A stretch of DNA of 64,000 nt, from NCBI GenBank assembly GCA_029783825.1, contig JAREIK010000801.1:6887890-6951889 (forward strand). Direction: 5' to 3'. The notes beneath the pieces were generated by a model. That model saw nothing but the letters and a program-made list of their open reading frames with translations, searched no databases and was not told where the DNA came from. Within the stretch, counting starts at the first letter, position 1. Each line of letters opens with the position of its first letter. A program made the position numbers and the translations under genes. Origin of the DNA: Sapria himalayana. Taxonomy: Eukaryota; Streptophyta; Magnoliopsida; Malpighiales; Rafflesiaceae. Of the stretch, positions 13,801-24,260 are shown piece after piece.

Positions 13801-14080
13801 CATCTCAGGCCTTGTGGATGAGAAAACTATTGGTGATTTGGATGAACCCTTGAAAAACTCAACTAACATACTTTGTGACAATCAATCGACTATATCCATA
13901 ACAAGTGATGTTGTCATGCATAATCAAACAAAACATATAAGTCTCAAATACAATTTTATTAAAGATGCAATTGAAACTAATGAGAATAAATTATTATTTT
14001 GCAGAATTGAAGAACAAGTGGTGGATGTCTTCACCAAGCAACTACCCAGAGTGAAACTTGTCTACTTATGGGAAATGCTT
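10862..14080 (+). pseudogene. Copia A gag-pol polyprotein pseudogene
   Basis: The ATG at 10862 opens gag (MASKNLSSSSSRSIPIPLF, then DGDNFYYWLVKM) with stops soon after; the UBN2-type gag continues to about 11500 (AWDLLIEKF, TKFSTQFLDIVNQLKIHGE). A damaged zinc knuckle (CLNYKRFGHISKNY, last Cys lost) lies near 11745. Protease has WFLDSGCSNHMSG at about 11898. The integrase zinc region follows (LWHTRFGHINYSSL, CEECSLGK, about 12290-12424) and the start of the integrase core ([27 protein letters not shown]) to about 12700. RT resumes at GVKWLFKIK (about 12740), with FETFAQVARL, FQLDIKLVFLNGKL, LNKDLYGLKQAPHAWY and LIHVDDIIFTSN. RNase H contains SLSSTEAEYVS and LCDNQSTISI and ends near 14080. Many stops are present. 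Confidence 0.9.
12706..12783. repeat. Exact 21-bp direct repeat at the pol deletion junction
   Basis: An identical 21-base word (core CTCGACCAAACACAAAT) occurs at 12706-12726 and 12763-12783. The first copy sits exactly where integrase coding stops and the second lies inside RT coding just after VKWLFKIK. The arrangement looks like templated filler DNA left when the intervening integrase/RT segment was deleted. Confidence 0.8.
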
Positions 14081-14113
14081 GGACCCACACCAACTATATC
14101 AAATGGGAGAGAT

Positions 14114-14461
14114 TTTTAACATGGGCTTTGTTTCTGTTGGGTGTTGGGTTTCTAATTTGGTGAAATCACCACTTCACCCTTATGGACATTCATTAATAAA
14201 TGTGTCAGTCATACTGTAAAGTCTTAATTACTATTTTATTTTTATTGAACATTAAACCTCATATATAAACCCTATTTTTTTTCTTTTGATAATAGAATGA
14301 AATATTTTATTGGGTTGTGGTTTTCTCTCAAGATTGTTCATTGTGGCTTGCTCCCTAGATTTTTCATTGTGACTCTTCTTCTTCTGCAATGCTCTCTTCT
14401 TCTTCTCGAGTTCTTCTCTATAATCCTTACTGAAGCAAGGATTAGTTGTTCTAATACAACA
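14114..14461 (+). repeat. 3' LTR of copia A
   Basis: 348 bp, aligned with 10318-10642, ending in CA at 14460-14461. Directly upstream is the purine tract GGGAGAGA (14105-14112). A short reading frame at 14297-14482 runs across the LTR end and is not a gene. Confidence 0.92.
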
Positions 14462-14466
14462 AATCT
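14462..14466. repeat. Target-site duplication of copia A, right copy (AATCT)
   Basis: AATCT immediately after the terminal CA of the 3' LTR; identical to 10313-10317. Confidence 0.9.
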
Positions 14467-14560
14467 ATCAATGCATGTATAATAATTTCAAAGATATGGA
14501 AATTACCAACTATCACATCCAAGGAATCTTTATCTTCCACTACCTTCATTCTTTTATATA
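14467..14560 (-). pseudogene. Ty3/gypsy protease fragment (upstream half), cut off by copia A
   Basis: Minus-strand reading gives MKVVEDKDSLDVIVGNFHIF and then HALID, which is the approach to the catalytic Asp of a gypsy retropepsin. Past the target-site duplication, the codons at 10312 and below continue as SRSFHFYVC, resembling the D[S/P]GxxHS[Y/F] active-site context. The two pieces therefore belong to one former gene. Upstream on the minus strand (to about 14760) the reading is AT-rich, and the zinc knuckle of gag is no longer visible. Confidence 0.65.
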
Positions 14561-14799
14561 TCATTGACTAATATTTTTATCACCAAAAACCAAAAACATA
14601 ACAAATAAAAAAATAATAATAGCATAAAACACTATATGATAAAATAATAAAATAATAAAGATAATTTTTTGAGATATTACAAACATCATGAGTAGCAAGA
14701 AAAAATTGAAAATATATAGAATAATGACCATGAAAAAGAAGTGTAGCATGATCATTCAATGTGAACTCTAGAGAAAGTTCAAAGGTCTAAAAAATTATT

Positions 14800-15120
14800 A
14801 TGATTTTGATTCTATGCATCATTATGGATCACATTTTCTAGAAGCTAGTATGTGACTTGGGAGCAGGGGTTAATCTGATGTTATTGTCTATAGTATGAAG
14901 ATTAAATCGAAGCGAGATAACTCCATGTTTGCTCTTGTTACAAATGGTAGACCAATCAAATATGTTTTTGAGAGAGATTATCTAAGATGTGCTCATCAAG
15001 GTTGGAAAGTTTATTTTCCTAGCTGATTTTGTTGTAATATATATGGAAAAATGGAAAGTTTATGCTTAAGGTGGATGAAAATCATGTCAATTTCAATCTA
15101 TATAAAAGTATACAACTTTT
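14800..15120 (+). pseudogene. Athila/Tat-type gypsy aspartic protease fragment
   Basis: Forward reading gives CDLGAGVNLMLLSIV (about 14855-14900), equivalent to the CDLGASVNLMPLS protease motif of Athila/Tat elements. After frame breaks it continues with IKVGKFIFLADFVV and YMEKWKV (about 14998-15055), which match the segment before the LGRPFL box; that box itself is missing. The fragment is non-coding now. It is on the opposite strand from the neighbouring 9.5-14.5 kb gypsy gene, so it is a separate element. Confidence 0.65.
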
Positions 15121-15579
15121 AGATAATGACAAGAAAAACTACTAGAGAATAAGTGGTCTTAATTGCATGGCCAAAAAATAAAATATAAATTTCAGATGGA
15201 ATAACTTAGATTATTGTAGTTAAATCAAATTTTAGTTGAAGAAAATAATGTAGTTGACTTTGAAGAAGAAAATTATTTTGAAGTGGTGACATTTTTCAAA
15301 ATCATGAATACAAAAGATCCAAAGTCAAACTACTTTGGGGATGCAAAAGAAGAGGTTGAAATGATATAATTTGCAAATCAATAATAATGAGGATTTATAA
15401 AAGGAATTTTTGAGACTATCAAAAAAGTACAAGAGGAGGAATGTCCACTGCTTACTAATGATGCACTTTGAGAGAAAGATGAGGCAAATACCACTGTCAA
15501 TGAATACTAAAAGGAAAAAGAGGCAAAAGTTATAATGTAGAAGGAAGTTAGGATTATTGTTGCTACTTTGGTATGTTAC
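15121..15579. other. No recognisable gene; probable continuation of gypsy debris
   Basis: AT-rich sequence with stops in all frames. It lies between the Athila-type protease fragment and copy 2 of the unclassified repeat. Nothing further can be named. Confidence 0.4.
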
Positions 15580-15999
15580 CTAATTTCATTAGTATGGTAG
15601 TATCCCAAAAGCTCATTAGTAAGATCATTTCATTAATAAAGTTAAATAACTATATGAGCTGTACAAGTAGTAAAAAAGTCTTTTTCTATATATCGATCTC
15701 ATTAGAATTATATGAGAATTCAATAGTATGACAACTCAACTCTAGTAAAATAAAAATTTAAGATTGTTATATCATTCTTTGATTTATGAATTTGTTCTTT
15801 AATTTAAGTGATGTATATTCAAATTATATTATCATTGGACATAACATAAATGTTGAATTATTATGTATTGATATATAGCCCTAATGGCATATGACATTGT
15901 TATCACTATCGAACTCGCCTTAATAGTAGTCTCCTCATAGTTATTCTCTCGGAACATCATCACCAAAATAACAATACATCTTTACCTGAGAGTTGTTTA
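15580..15999. repeat. Unclassified interspersed repeat, copy 2, left part
   Basis: Matches the block at about 22470-22900 (CTCATTAGTAAGATCATTTCAT-like start, GTACAAGTAGTAAAAAAG, CTAGTAAAATA, CATCACCAAAATAACAAT, GAGAGTT) and, more weakly, 7430-7830. It is cut at 15999 by copia B; the continuation resumes at 20477. Confidence 0.55.
15995..15999. repeat. Target-site duplication of copia B, left copy (GTTTA)
   Basis: GTTTA immediately before the LTR start TGTGAAAA at 16000; the same five bases follow the right LTR at 20477-20481. Confidence 0.88.
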
Positions 16000-16228
16000 T
16001 GTGAAAATAAATTGTTAGCTGCAAACTATAACTAAGGAGAATTATTTCTGAAGAGAGGCTTTTTCTTTAATTCTATATTTTTACAAGCAATACAATGATT
16101 TATTTATAGGCTGTAGTTTGCCCTTCTAAAACTAAAAATTAAAAATCATTATTACCCGTAAGAGTAATCGCTGACTCTTGACATTTCATCTTCCTCATTA
16201 AAAATGAACATTTAATGTTTATTCAACA
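16000..16228 (-). repeat. 3' LTR of copia B (left in the window)
   Basis: Begins TGTGAAAATAAATTGTTAGC and ends TTCAACA. It aligns without large gaps to 20248-20476; by eye roughly nine bases in ten agree and most differences are transitions. Confidence 0.93.
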
Positions 16229-16239
16229 AGACTCCCCCA

Positions 16240-19200
16240 TAAACTTAAATTTTTTTATCATCTTTCATGTCGAGCAATCTTTTGTAATTGTCGAGTAGTA
16301 TCATAGGTAGTAATTTTTGTGAAGATATCTGTGGCTTGGTCCCGACTTGCCACATGTACTAATTCTATATTTCCTTCCTTCACTTAATCTCCGATGAAGT
16401 GAAAGAAAACTTCAATATGCTTGCTTCTCTCATGATTCACCGGATTCTTGCTTAACTCGATTACTTATTTGTTGTCAACTCGTATCTCAGTCACACCGAG
16501 TTGTTGTTGCTCCATCTTGCCCAACAAATTTCTAAGTCATATCACATGACGTACACACGAAGATGCTGCCACATATTCAGCTTCACATGTCAAAAATGTC
16601 ATGATTGGTTGCTTCTATGTAAGCCAAGTAAACACCGTGTCACCCATAAAAAACACATAACTTGATGTGTTTTTCTAATCGTCCAAGTCTCTACACCAAT
16701 CACTGTCAGAGTACCTGACCAACTTGTAATCTACCGCATTTGTATAGAATAACTCGAGTGATATTATTCCTTTGATATACCATAGGATTCGCTTTAATCC
16801 CTTCCAATGTGAATAGACTAGCTCCTCCATGAATTGACTTACAATACTGACACTTAATGCAAGGTCCGGCCTTGTGCATGTGAGATAGTGAAGGCTTCCC
16901 AGTAAACTTTAGTATTTTCTTTTGTCGACTCATTCTCCTCCATCAAACTTAGAGAGTTTTGCACCTGGTTCCATTGGTGTTGAAACCGGAGTGCAAGACT
17001 CCATCCTGTACTTCTTAAAAATCTCCTTTGTATATGCCTCCTAGGATACAATACAAAGATACCCGTCTTTCCTTATCTTACCTCAAAAGCAAGGAAAAAC
17101 ATCATCAATCCCAAATCTGTCATCTTGAATTCCCATGTCATTGAGCTCTTGAACTTTTGTATCATTTCATTATTATTCTTCATAAAAATGAGATCAATAA
17201 CATAAAGGGCAACAAATAACATATTACCTCCACTCTTCTTCACATAAATTGCATGTTCGTAGGGACATTGCTCGAACCCATTCTCTTTGAAGTATGTATC
17301 GTATGAGTATTCCATGCCTGCGATGCTTGCTTCAGTCTGTAAAGTGCCTTTTTCAATTTCACAACCTTCTTTCTTCACTGATTTTCATGTACCCGGTTGG
17401 TTGTTTAATATACACTTTTTCTTCAAGCACACTATTCAGGAATGCCGACTTGACATCCATTTGTAATATCGGCCATTTGAATTGAGCCACTCATGAAATA
17501 AGTAATCTGATTGTCTCCATTCTTGCAACTAGAGCAAACACCTCGTCATAGTTGATTCCCACCTTTTGCTTGTACCCCTTTGCTACAAGTCTCGCCTTAT
17601 ACCAATCTATCTCTCCTTAAGCATTCATCTTTCTCTTAAACACCCATTTGACATCAATGGGCTGAGTTCCTTTCGGCAATTCTGCTAACTACCTGTTCAA
17701 AACTTATATTCTCAAAATCCACCAAAAGACATACAAGGTGTACCTCATTTGTCGAATCATGCAAATCTTGTAAACTTCGCATCTTGGGTTGCGCGGTTCA
17801 TCTTCATCATCAATAGTTTCAAAATTTTTCGATATGGTTGTTTGTATAGCAGTTGATGATTCTGCAACTTTGATAATATCATATGTTGCTTTATTCCAAT
17901 CCCATTCATATGCTTCATGAACTCGTACATCACGGCTTACTAGAATCTTCTTGTTTATTAGGTTGAATAACTTGTATCTTTTTGTTTTCTCATCATGCCC
18001 AATAAAAATATATATTTTGCTTTTGTCTTCGAGCTTTGTTCTTTGTTGATCCAGCACGTGTGTGTAGTCCAAACTACCAAATACTTTGAGATGAGAGATT
18101 GTCAGTTTTTGTCCGCTCCATGTCTCTTGTGGTTTTTGATCATACAACTTTGCATGTAGACACTAATTTTGAACATAGATGACGCACTGCATGGCTTTCG
18201 CCCAAAATTCTTTCGGTATTTTCTTGCTTTTTAGCATTGACCGAACCATGCAGAAAATGATCTGGTTCTTCCTCTTGGCCACACTGTTTTGCTATGGAAA
18301 GTATGGTGCGGTATGAAATCGCCTTATGCATTGCTCCTCACAATACTCCATGAAACCCATTGAAGTGGTTTCGCTACCTCTAATAAATCGTACAGATTTG
18401 ATGTGTCTACTAGTTACCTTTTCCACCAGTACTTTGAATTTTTTAAATACCTCAAATGACTTGGATTTTTTTTCAGAAAATATACCCAAGTTTTTCGTGG
18501 GAAATCATCAATAAATAAAATAAAATACCTTTTACCACTGAAAGATTCAGGGGTGATTGGTCCACATATGTCGAAATGAATCAACTCGAGAGGTTGTTTC
18601 GCCCGATATTCTACCTTATTTTGAAATGATATTCTTACATGCTTTCCAAGCACATATTTTTCACAAAATTTTCCCTCGTATTCCATGTCCGGTAGTCCAT
18701 GCAACATGTTCTTCTTTGCCAACTTGTTTAGGCCTTCATGATGTAGGTGACCAAATCGGAGATGTCACAGTGACGCCTTGTCTTCTACGTTGACTTGCAA
18801 ATATTTTTCTCGTATACTTCTCAAATTTAGTTTGTATATCTGATTTATTCTCAATTCAACTTGTGCGACTGAACACTCTTGCTTGTCTTTCAATAGTAAT
18901 ATTCAGTCTTTCATAAAAATCGAATAACCTTTCTCCATGAGTTGCCCCATACTTAAAATGTTGTTCTTGAAGTCTGGTACATAATACACATCTTTGATTG
19001 ACCCAACGAAACTATCCTTTTGTACATAATAAATCATACCTTTTCCTTTTCCTTTGACCTCAACCTTCAAACCATCTCTAAACTATACAGATACAGCTTC
19101 AACCTTTCGCATCTCTTTGAAACAATGCTTGTGCCCACAAATATGGTTGCTTGCAGCCGTGTCAAGATACCACACCATGTCATTGTCGGTGTTGACTTTG

Positions 19201-20225
19201 TTATATGCCAAAAAGAGAAAACCTTCTTCCACCTCATCTTCCGTGGCTAGGTTGGTTGTCTCTTCCATCTTTTTCTTGACTCAACATTCATTTGCAAAAT
19301 GCCACACCTTTCCATTAATGTAACATTTATCAGAATTGTAATCCTTCACATAGTGACCATATTTGCCACACTTGTAGCACTCGATGTTGGAATAATTTGA
19401 CCGACCGCCTCCTCCATGATCGCGTCCTCTTCCAAGTCAATTTTGTTGGTTTGATTGCCGCTTTACCTCATGATACCCTCCTTTACCGTGGCTTTTCCCA
19501 CCATGACTATTTCCTCGACCATCATGGCCATGCCATTTACCTCAAAAGTTTTGAGAATAAAATATATTTTCATCATTGATCAATGCTTTGGGTTGAATTG
19601 CCTGCTCAAGTATCTCCTCCTCATTCTTCTTATGATATTCATGTGTCATTAGGGAACCTACAAGCTAGTCGACCATGAACATTGCTAGATCCTTTGACCT
19701 TTCTATGGAACATACCACATTCTCGAAACTATCGGTTAATGACCTTAGAATCTTCTCCACGACCTATGCATCGGACAACTTTTCTCCATCTCAGTTGAGT
19801 TAATTCACCACAGTTTGAACATTCATGATGTAATTAGACACAACTTCTGACTCATTCATCTTTATGCCTTCCAACTCGTTGCGAAGAGTTTGAAGATGAA
19901 CTTGGTTAACTCAGTTGGTTTTTTTGTATGCAGTCTCTAAGATGTCCCAGGCTTCTTTTGAAGTTTTCGCACTCGTAATCTTCTCAAAGCCCAACTCATC
20001 AACAGCTCGGAACAGCATGCACAATGTCATCTTATCATTTGACCGTGTTTCTTTTAACGTCTTATTTTGAGCCGCTATATATGCTGTTGTAGATTCTAGT
20101 TCTTTGAAACTTATTGAACCATTTCCCAACAATCCACATGACCGAGAAGAGCTTTCTTTTGGATGCTCCAATTCTCATAGTTCACCTTCGTTAATCAAGG
20201 CAACGACATATTATTAATTATACTC
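16240..20225 (-). pseudogene. Copia B gag-pol polyprotein pseudogene
   Basis: Minus-strand order from high to low coordinates: gag (KEAWDILETAYK, 19911-20171 region), zinc knuckle CYKCGKYGHYVKDY (about 19340-19385, last Cys replaced by Tyr), protease WYLDTAASNHICG (about 19140-19175), integrase zinc region HLRFGHLHHEGL (about 18740), integrase core start LIHFDICGPITPESF, integrase C-terminal part HLKVFGSLDYTHV and YIFIGHDEKTKRYKLF (about 17980-18100), RT with DTYFKENGF and ALYVIDLIF (the usual YVDD box now YVID, about 17190-17210), then RNase H debris to about 16240. Stops and frameshifts separate the pieces, and the catalytic Asp of RT is lost, so it cannot be active. Confidence 0.9.
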
Positions 20226-20247
20226 CTCATCCCCTCCGAAACCAATT

Positions 20248-20476
20248 TGTGAAAATAAATTGTTGGCTACAAACTATAATTGAAGAGAATTATTTCTGAA
20301 GAAAGGTTTTTTCTTTGATTCTATATTTTTACAAGCAATACAATGATTTATTTATAAGCTGTAGTTTTACCTGCTAAAACTGAAATTTAAATATCATTAT
20401 CACCCATAAGAGTAACTGCTAACTCTTGATATTTCATCTTCCACATTAAAAATGGATATTTAATATTTATTCAATA
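20248..20476 (-). repeat. 5' LTR of copia B (right in the window)
   Basis: 229 bp, begins TGTGAAAATAAATTGTTGGC in the plus orientation and ends TTCAATA (CA mutated to TA). The adjoining plus-strand bases CCTCCGAAACCA are the complement of a degenerate tRNA-Met primer site. Confidence 0.92.
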
Positions 20477-20481
20477 GTTTA
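20477..20481. repeat. Target-site duplication of copia B, right copy (GTTTA)
   Basis: GTTTA directly after the right LTR, identical to 15995-15999. Confidence 0.88.
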
Positions 20482-20800
20482 TAGTCATATAAATTTTAGG
20501 CACCTCAACAATTTCCCTTGATGATTTCTTCATATATACACTTTTATTCTTTGCCTCATGTATCAAAAAGACAAAGAATTGATAGAATTTGTAAATATTT
20601 TCACTTTTAGTTTGATACGTATCATACTCACATAATTAACATATCATTTTCTCAAGTTTTATTAGTAAAAATATATATGAGTGAAAACAACTCAAAATGA
20701 ATGTTACCATCTTATGAGTCACAACATACTCACATATGTCCTAAGGATTACCTGTCATAATTCCCTTCAATGATGAGTGATGATGCGACTTTCATACCAA
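20482..20800. repeat. Unclassified interspersed repeat, copy 2, right part
   Basis: Resumes the homology to copy 3 after copia B: CTTGATGATTTCTTCATATATACAC, ATCATACTCACATAATTAACATAT, TTTCTCAAGTTTTA and GAGTCACAACATACTC match about 22925-23130. The two flanks of copia B thus belong to one former repeat unit. Confidence 0.6.
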
Positions 20801-22469
20801 AGATAAAATCATTAAGAAAATATAAAATCCTTAAGATAAAATCTTCAAGTTCTTCAATGATATGTGTAATGAATTGACATGCAAAAGATTTAGTTTTGCT
20901 TTTTATGTCGATAATATTAGGAGAGACACTATATGACACTGTATCAGTCATTTCATTCTTAGTGACCCCCTAGACTAAATACAACTAAGTGATAAGAAAA
21001 GAATGAATTAGTTGGCCCAAAAATTTACCCTCAAGGAACCCAAAAATTAATTTTTTTATAATCTTTCCCATATAAAAATGATACCCGATGAGGATAACAT
21101 ACATCAAAATCACTTTCTCTAGAATGATAATCGAGACATTAAGATTTGCTGAAATAAATGAGTATATGAAATACAACCAAACTTTACTCATCTTAGTGAG
21201 TTATCCCCTCATTAAATATCCATTTATGCTTCTCAAAGTTATCCTTGATGCCTCCTAACCATCTATCAATAAACTAATGATAACTAATAAATTGGGTTGC
21301 TTGTTGAGGGCTTTGAAATCCATACTATCCTTAAATCATGAGAATCTAAGTAGCTCATTAATTTTCTCCTATCAAATCATAGCCAAATACCTTTCACACA
21401 GCAAGTTTTTCCTTACCTATCCTACAAATTAGGAGAAAATTCCTTCATAATTGAATTATTGCCTCATTCTCTATGCATTCAAAATAATATCTAATTTCTT
21501 ATTTTAATAATATCCCTAAAAGGAGGAATGAATTTACTGAATCTCCTTTCTATTATAAATCCCTTATTGGGCAACATAAAATTCATCCATCACAACTTAA
21601 TTTTTGTAACAAAAATTACTACGGTCTATTGGTAACATGGCTTTAGGTGAGATTTCTGTGATGTAAGATTTTTACCTCTTTACTTTCTCCTTATGACTTG
21701 CTTCTACAATATTTTTCTTTGAAGTTCTCTTCTCCCTTCAATCATTGAATCAACAAGCTTAATAGATTTAGGGTTCAGTTATCATGGCATTAGTAGAAAA
21801 TTATAGATTTTTTTTGTGGAGGAATATCTAAGGTGATGTATTTATAGTCACAACATAGTTAATGAAGGTCATGACTCTACAAGGCATGGTTTTATTCTAT
21901 AAATGAAAATACATGATATTATATCAAATAATTTCTTCAAAGTCATGGTGCTAGGTCTTGATTGTGGTTTTTCCATCTGACTTCTATGATGTTTTTTTTT
22001 TCCATAACACTAAAGTCACAATGCTAAAAAACTATAATTGTTTTGTTATTAATCTTCTGATGGGCTTTTCTATTTGTAACGCCAAAGTTAATGTTCTTAA
22101 AAATATTAATGAATTTGGGCAAAAAAAATTAAATTTGTTATTAGATTGAATCTATGATTCTTATGTGTGAGAGGTTATGAGTATGACTATGTGCATATAA
22201 TATTTATTATCACAATAAATATACTTCAAACAAGTAGCACAAAAAAAATTCTTGGGTTGCCTTCCAAGAACTACTATATTTAATATTCATAACTTGATAA
22301 TCATAAGTTTCTTTTTCTTCGTCAAACAACTATACTATATAAGTTAACTTCTTAATAAAATAATTTATTTCTTTCTTTCTTATACATTTAGTATTAGTTG
22401 TTCTTGTTGGATAAATGATCATCTTGATGACTATTATTACTTTATTATACTATCTAATTTTATTGGTTA
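20801..22469. other. Gene-less AT-rich region with transposon-like words
   Basis: No supportable gene. A CTTGGGTTGCCTTCCAAG word near 22251 is the reverse complement of the GGCAACCCAAG stretch seen in Athila-like elements (compare about 2440 and 24865), hinting at a minus-strand remnant. CATGACT-type words at 21870-22000 recall 3330-3620 in inverted orientation. Reading frames here are low-complexity and unsupported. Confidence 0.35.
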
Positions 22470-24260
22470 GGTAATATCCTAAAAGTTTATTAATGAAAGT
22501 ATCTCATCAAATGAGATCCACAATTGCACAAGTAGAAGAAGTAATAAAAAGGACTTCCATCTATATATTGAAGCAACATGCATTATATTAATAGTTCAAT
22601 TATTCAATAATGAGATAACTAATTTTTAGTAAAATAGACATTCAAGTTGTTAAACAATCTTAGGACCATAATTTATTCATTTAATTTATATGATTTTATT
22701 TATATTGCTCAACATGTGTTATACTAGACACAAGATAAAGATTTGGGTATTGTGCAAAGACTCTTTGTCCTAACGGTATACAAGATAGTTTTATTACTGA
22801 GACCATACTAAGGCTTGTCACCTCATTGTTGTCCTATTGATACATTATCACCGATATAACAATTTATATCTATTCGAGAGTTAATTATAATTCTATACTT
22901 TTTAGGGAACTTCAACAACTATCCTTGATAGTGTTTTTATATGCATACTCTTATTATTCAGCCTTAAATATCATAAATACCATATATTGACATGTTTTGT
23001 AAACATTTATACTTTTGATTTCATAAGAACCATACTCACATAATTAACATATTATTCTTTCAAGTTTTACCGGTAGAAAACATACAAGTAAAAGTGGCTT
23101 CCAAGAGTTATCACCACCTTGCGAGTCACAACATGCTCGTGTGTGCCCGAGGGGTTTCTTATCATCTTCCTCCTTAGTGATGATATGATTCATATACTAA
23201 AGGTGAGCCCCTTTGAGATAATGTTCTATATAATATTTATATCAACCAAGAACCAATTCTATTAAGATATGTATAATGGATTGAAATATAAAAGTTTTTA
23301 TTTTATGCTTCATAAGTATCATACTCATGATGCTTAACATTCCCAAATTTAAGGGTTCAACAAATATGTTTATCTTATGCAACTCTATGAGAAGGGTTGT
23401 CACTTTCTTCATATCATATGCATGAGTGAGCTTCATAATTTACTGATCATCATCCACTATGATACTCTCACAAAAATTAACTAATAGTTGAAACCTTAAT
23501 TTAGATTCTAATTAATCTTCATCTATCAATATTCATATATAAAATAAATCAAATCATTTATTCATTCATAAATAAAACCAATTTACATTACCTATCTCAA
23601 ATTAAATAAACCTTAGACTCATGATAGTTTGATACAAATTCCAAAATCTATCTCTAGAATAGAGAGGGTTAAAAATCATTATGAGTAGTATTACATTGGT
23701 CTCTCTTGATCATCATATAGACATAGAGATAAAAAATGATTGTGGCACTGAGAATGTTCAAGTGTAAGATATATCCTCGGTGCTAAGAAATAGCCACAAC
23801 ATAAAAATTATCTTTTCATGTGTCTAAAGTTTATGTGGCATTGTAAGTGGCTACTACATTGACCTTAACTTTTCTCATATATTATATCATCATGGTACTA
23901 CAAAGATATCATGACACTGATAATTAGCATGTATTTAAAAAGCATAGTTTTGCATTCTTTTAAGAGTAAGGTCATGACTCTGACATGAGATCACCGAGTC
24001 ATATTAAAGATAAAGTGTAGTATTAGAATATGACCATGACATTTTATCACTAGTGAAGTAGTTGGTTGCTAAGATGTGAAATTGATATCATAGCCATTTA
24101 AATTTTATGAGATAAGTATGATTGTGACTTTATAATAATATCATAGTTACAAAGAATATATTGCACAGTGGAAGGATTATTTAAATGAGTTGATAGAGTT
24201 GTAACATATAAAGATTATCATAACTAGTTAGATAGAGTTTCAACCAAGAATAAATATCAA
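22470..24260. repeat. Unclassified interspersed repeat, copy 3
   Basis: Contains all three modules: about 22470-22920 (compare 15580-15999), about 22920-23540 (compare 20482-20800 and 8090-8620), and about 23650-24260. The last shares TGCTAAGATGTGAAATTGATATCATAG, AAGAATATATTGCACAG and ATATAAAGATTATCA-like stretches with 9230-9430. No domain was recognised in any frame. Confidence 0.5.

Larger units (their letters stand above)
10318..14461 (+). mobile_element. Ty1/copia LTR retrotransposon A, full-length outline but decayed
   Basis: Complete outline of a copia element: 5' LTR 10318-10642, PBS 10646-10657, gag-pol 10862 to about 14080, a purine tract GGGAGAGA ending just before the 3' LTR at 14114-14461, and 5-bp target duplications AATCT. 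The LTR termini read TATTAACA (left) and TTTTAACA (right) at the start, so the expected TG has mutated in both; the right LTR ends in CA. At 4144 bp it is shorter than an autonomous copia element of about 5 kb because part of integrase and the start of RT are deleted near 12700. It is inserted in a minus-strand gypsy protease gene. Confidence 0.93.
16000..20476 (-). mobile_element. Ty1/copia LTR retrotransposon B, minus strand, full-length outline
   Basis: Two 229-bp LTRs (16000-16228 and 20248-20476) flank a minus-strand gag-pol, with the GTTTA target duplication. On the minus strand a run GGGGGAGT precedes the 3' LTR (plus positions about 16231-16239), acting as polypurine tract. The base next to the 5' LTR reads TGGTTTCGGAGG on the minus strand, a degenerate version of the initiator-Met primer site. 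The element is inserted in copy 2 of the unclassified repeat. At 4477 bp it is close to a complete short copia element, but every domain carries stops. Confidence 0.93.
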
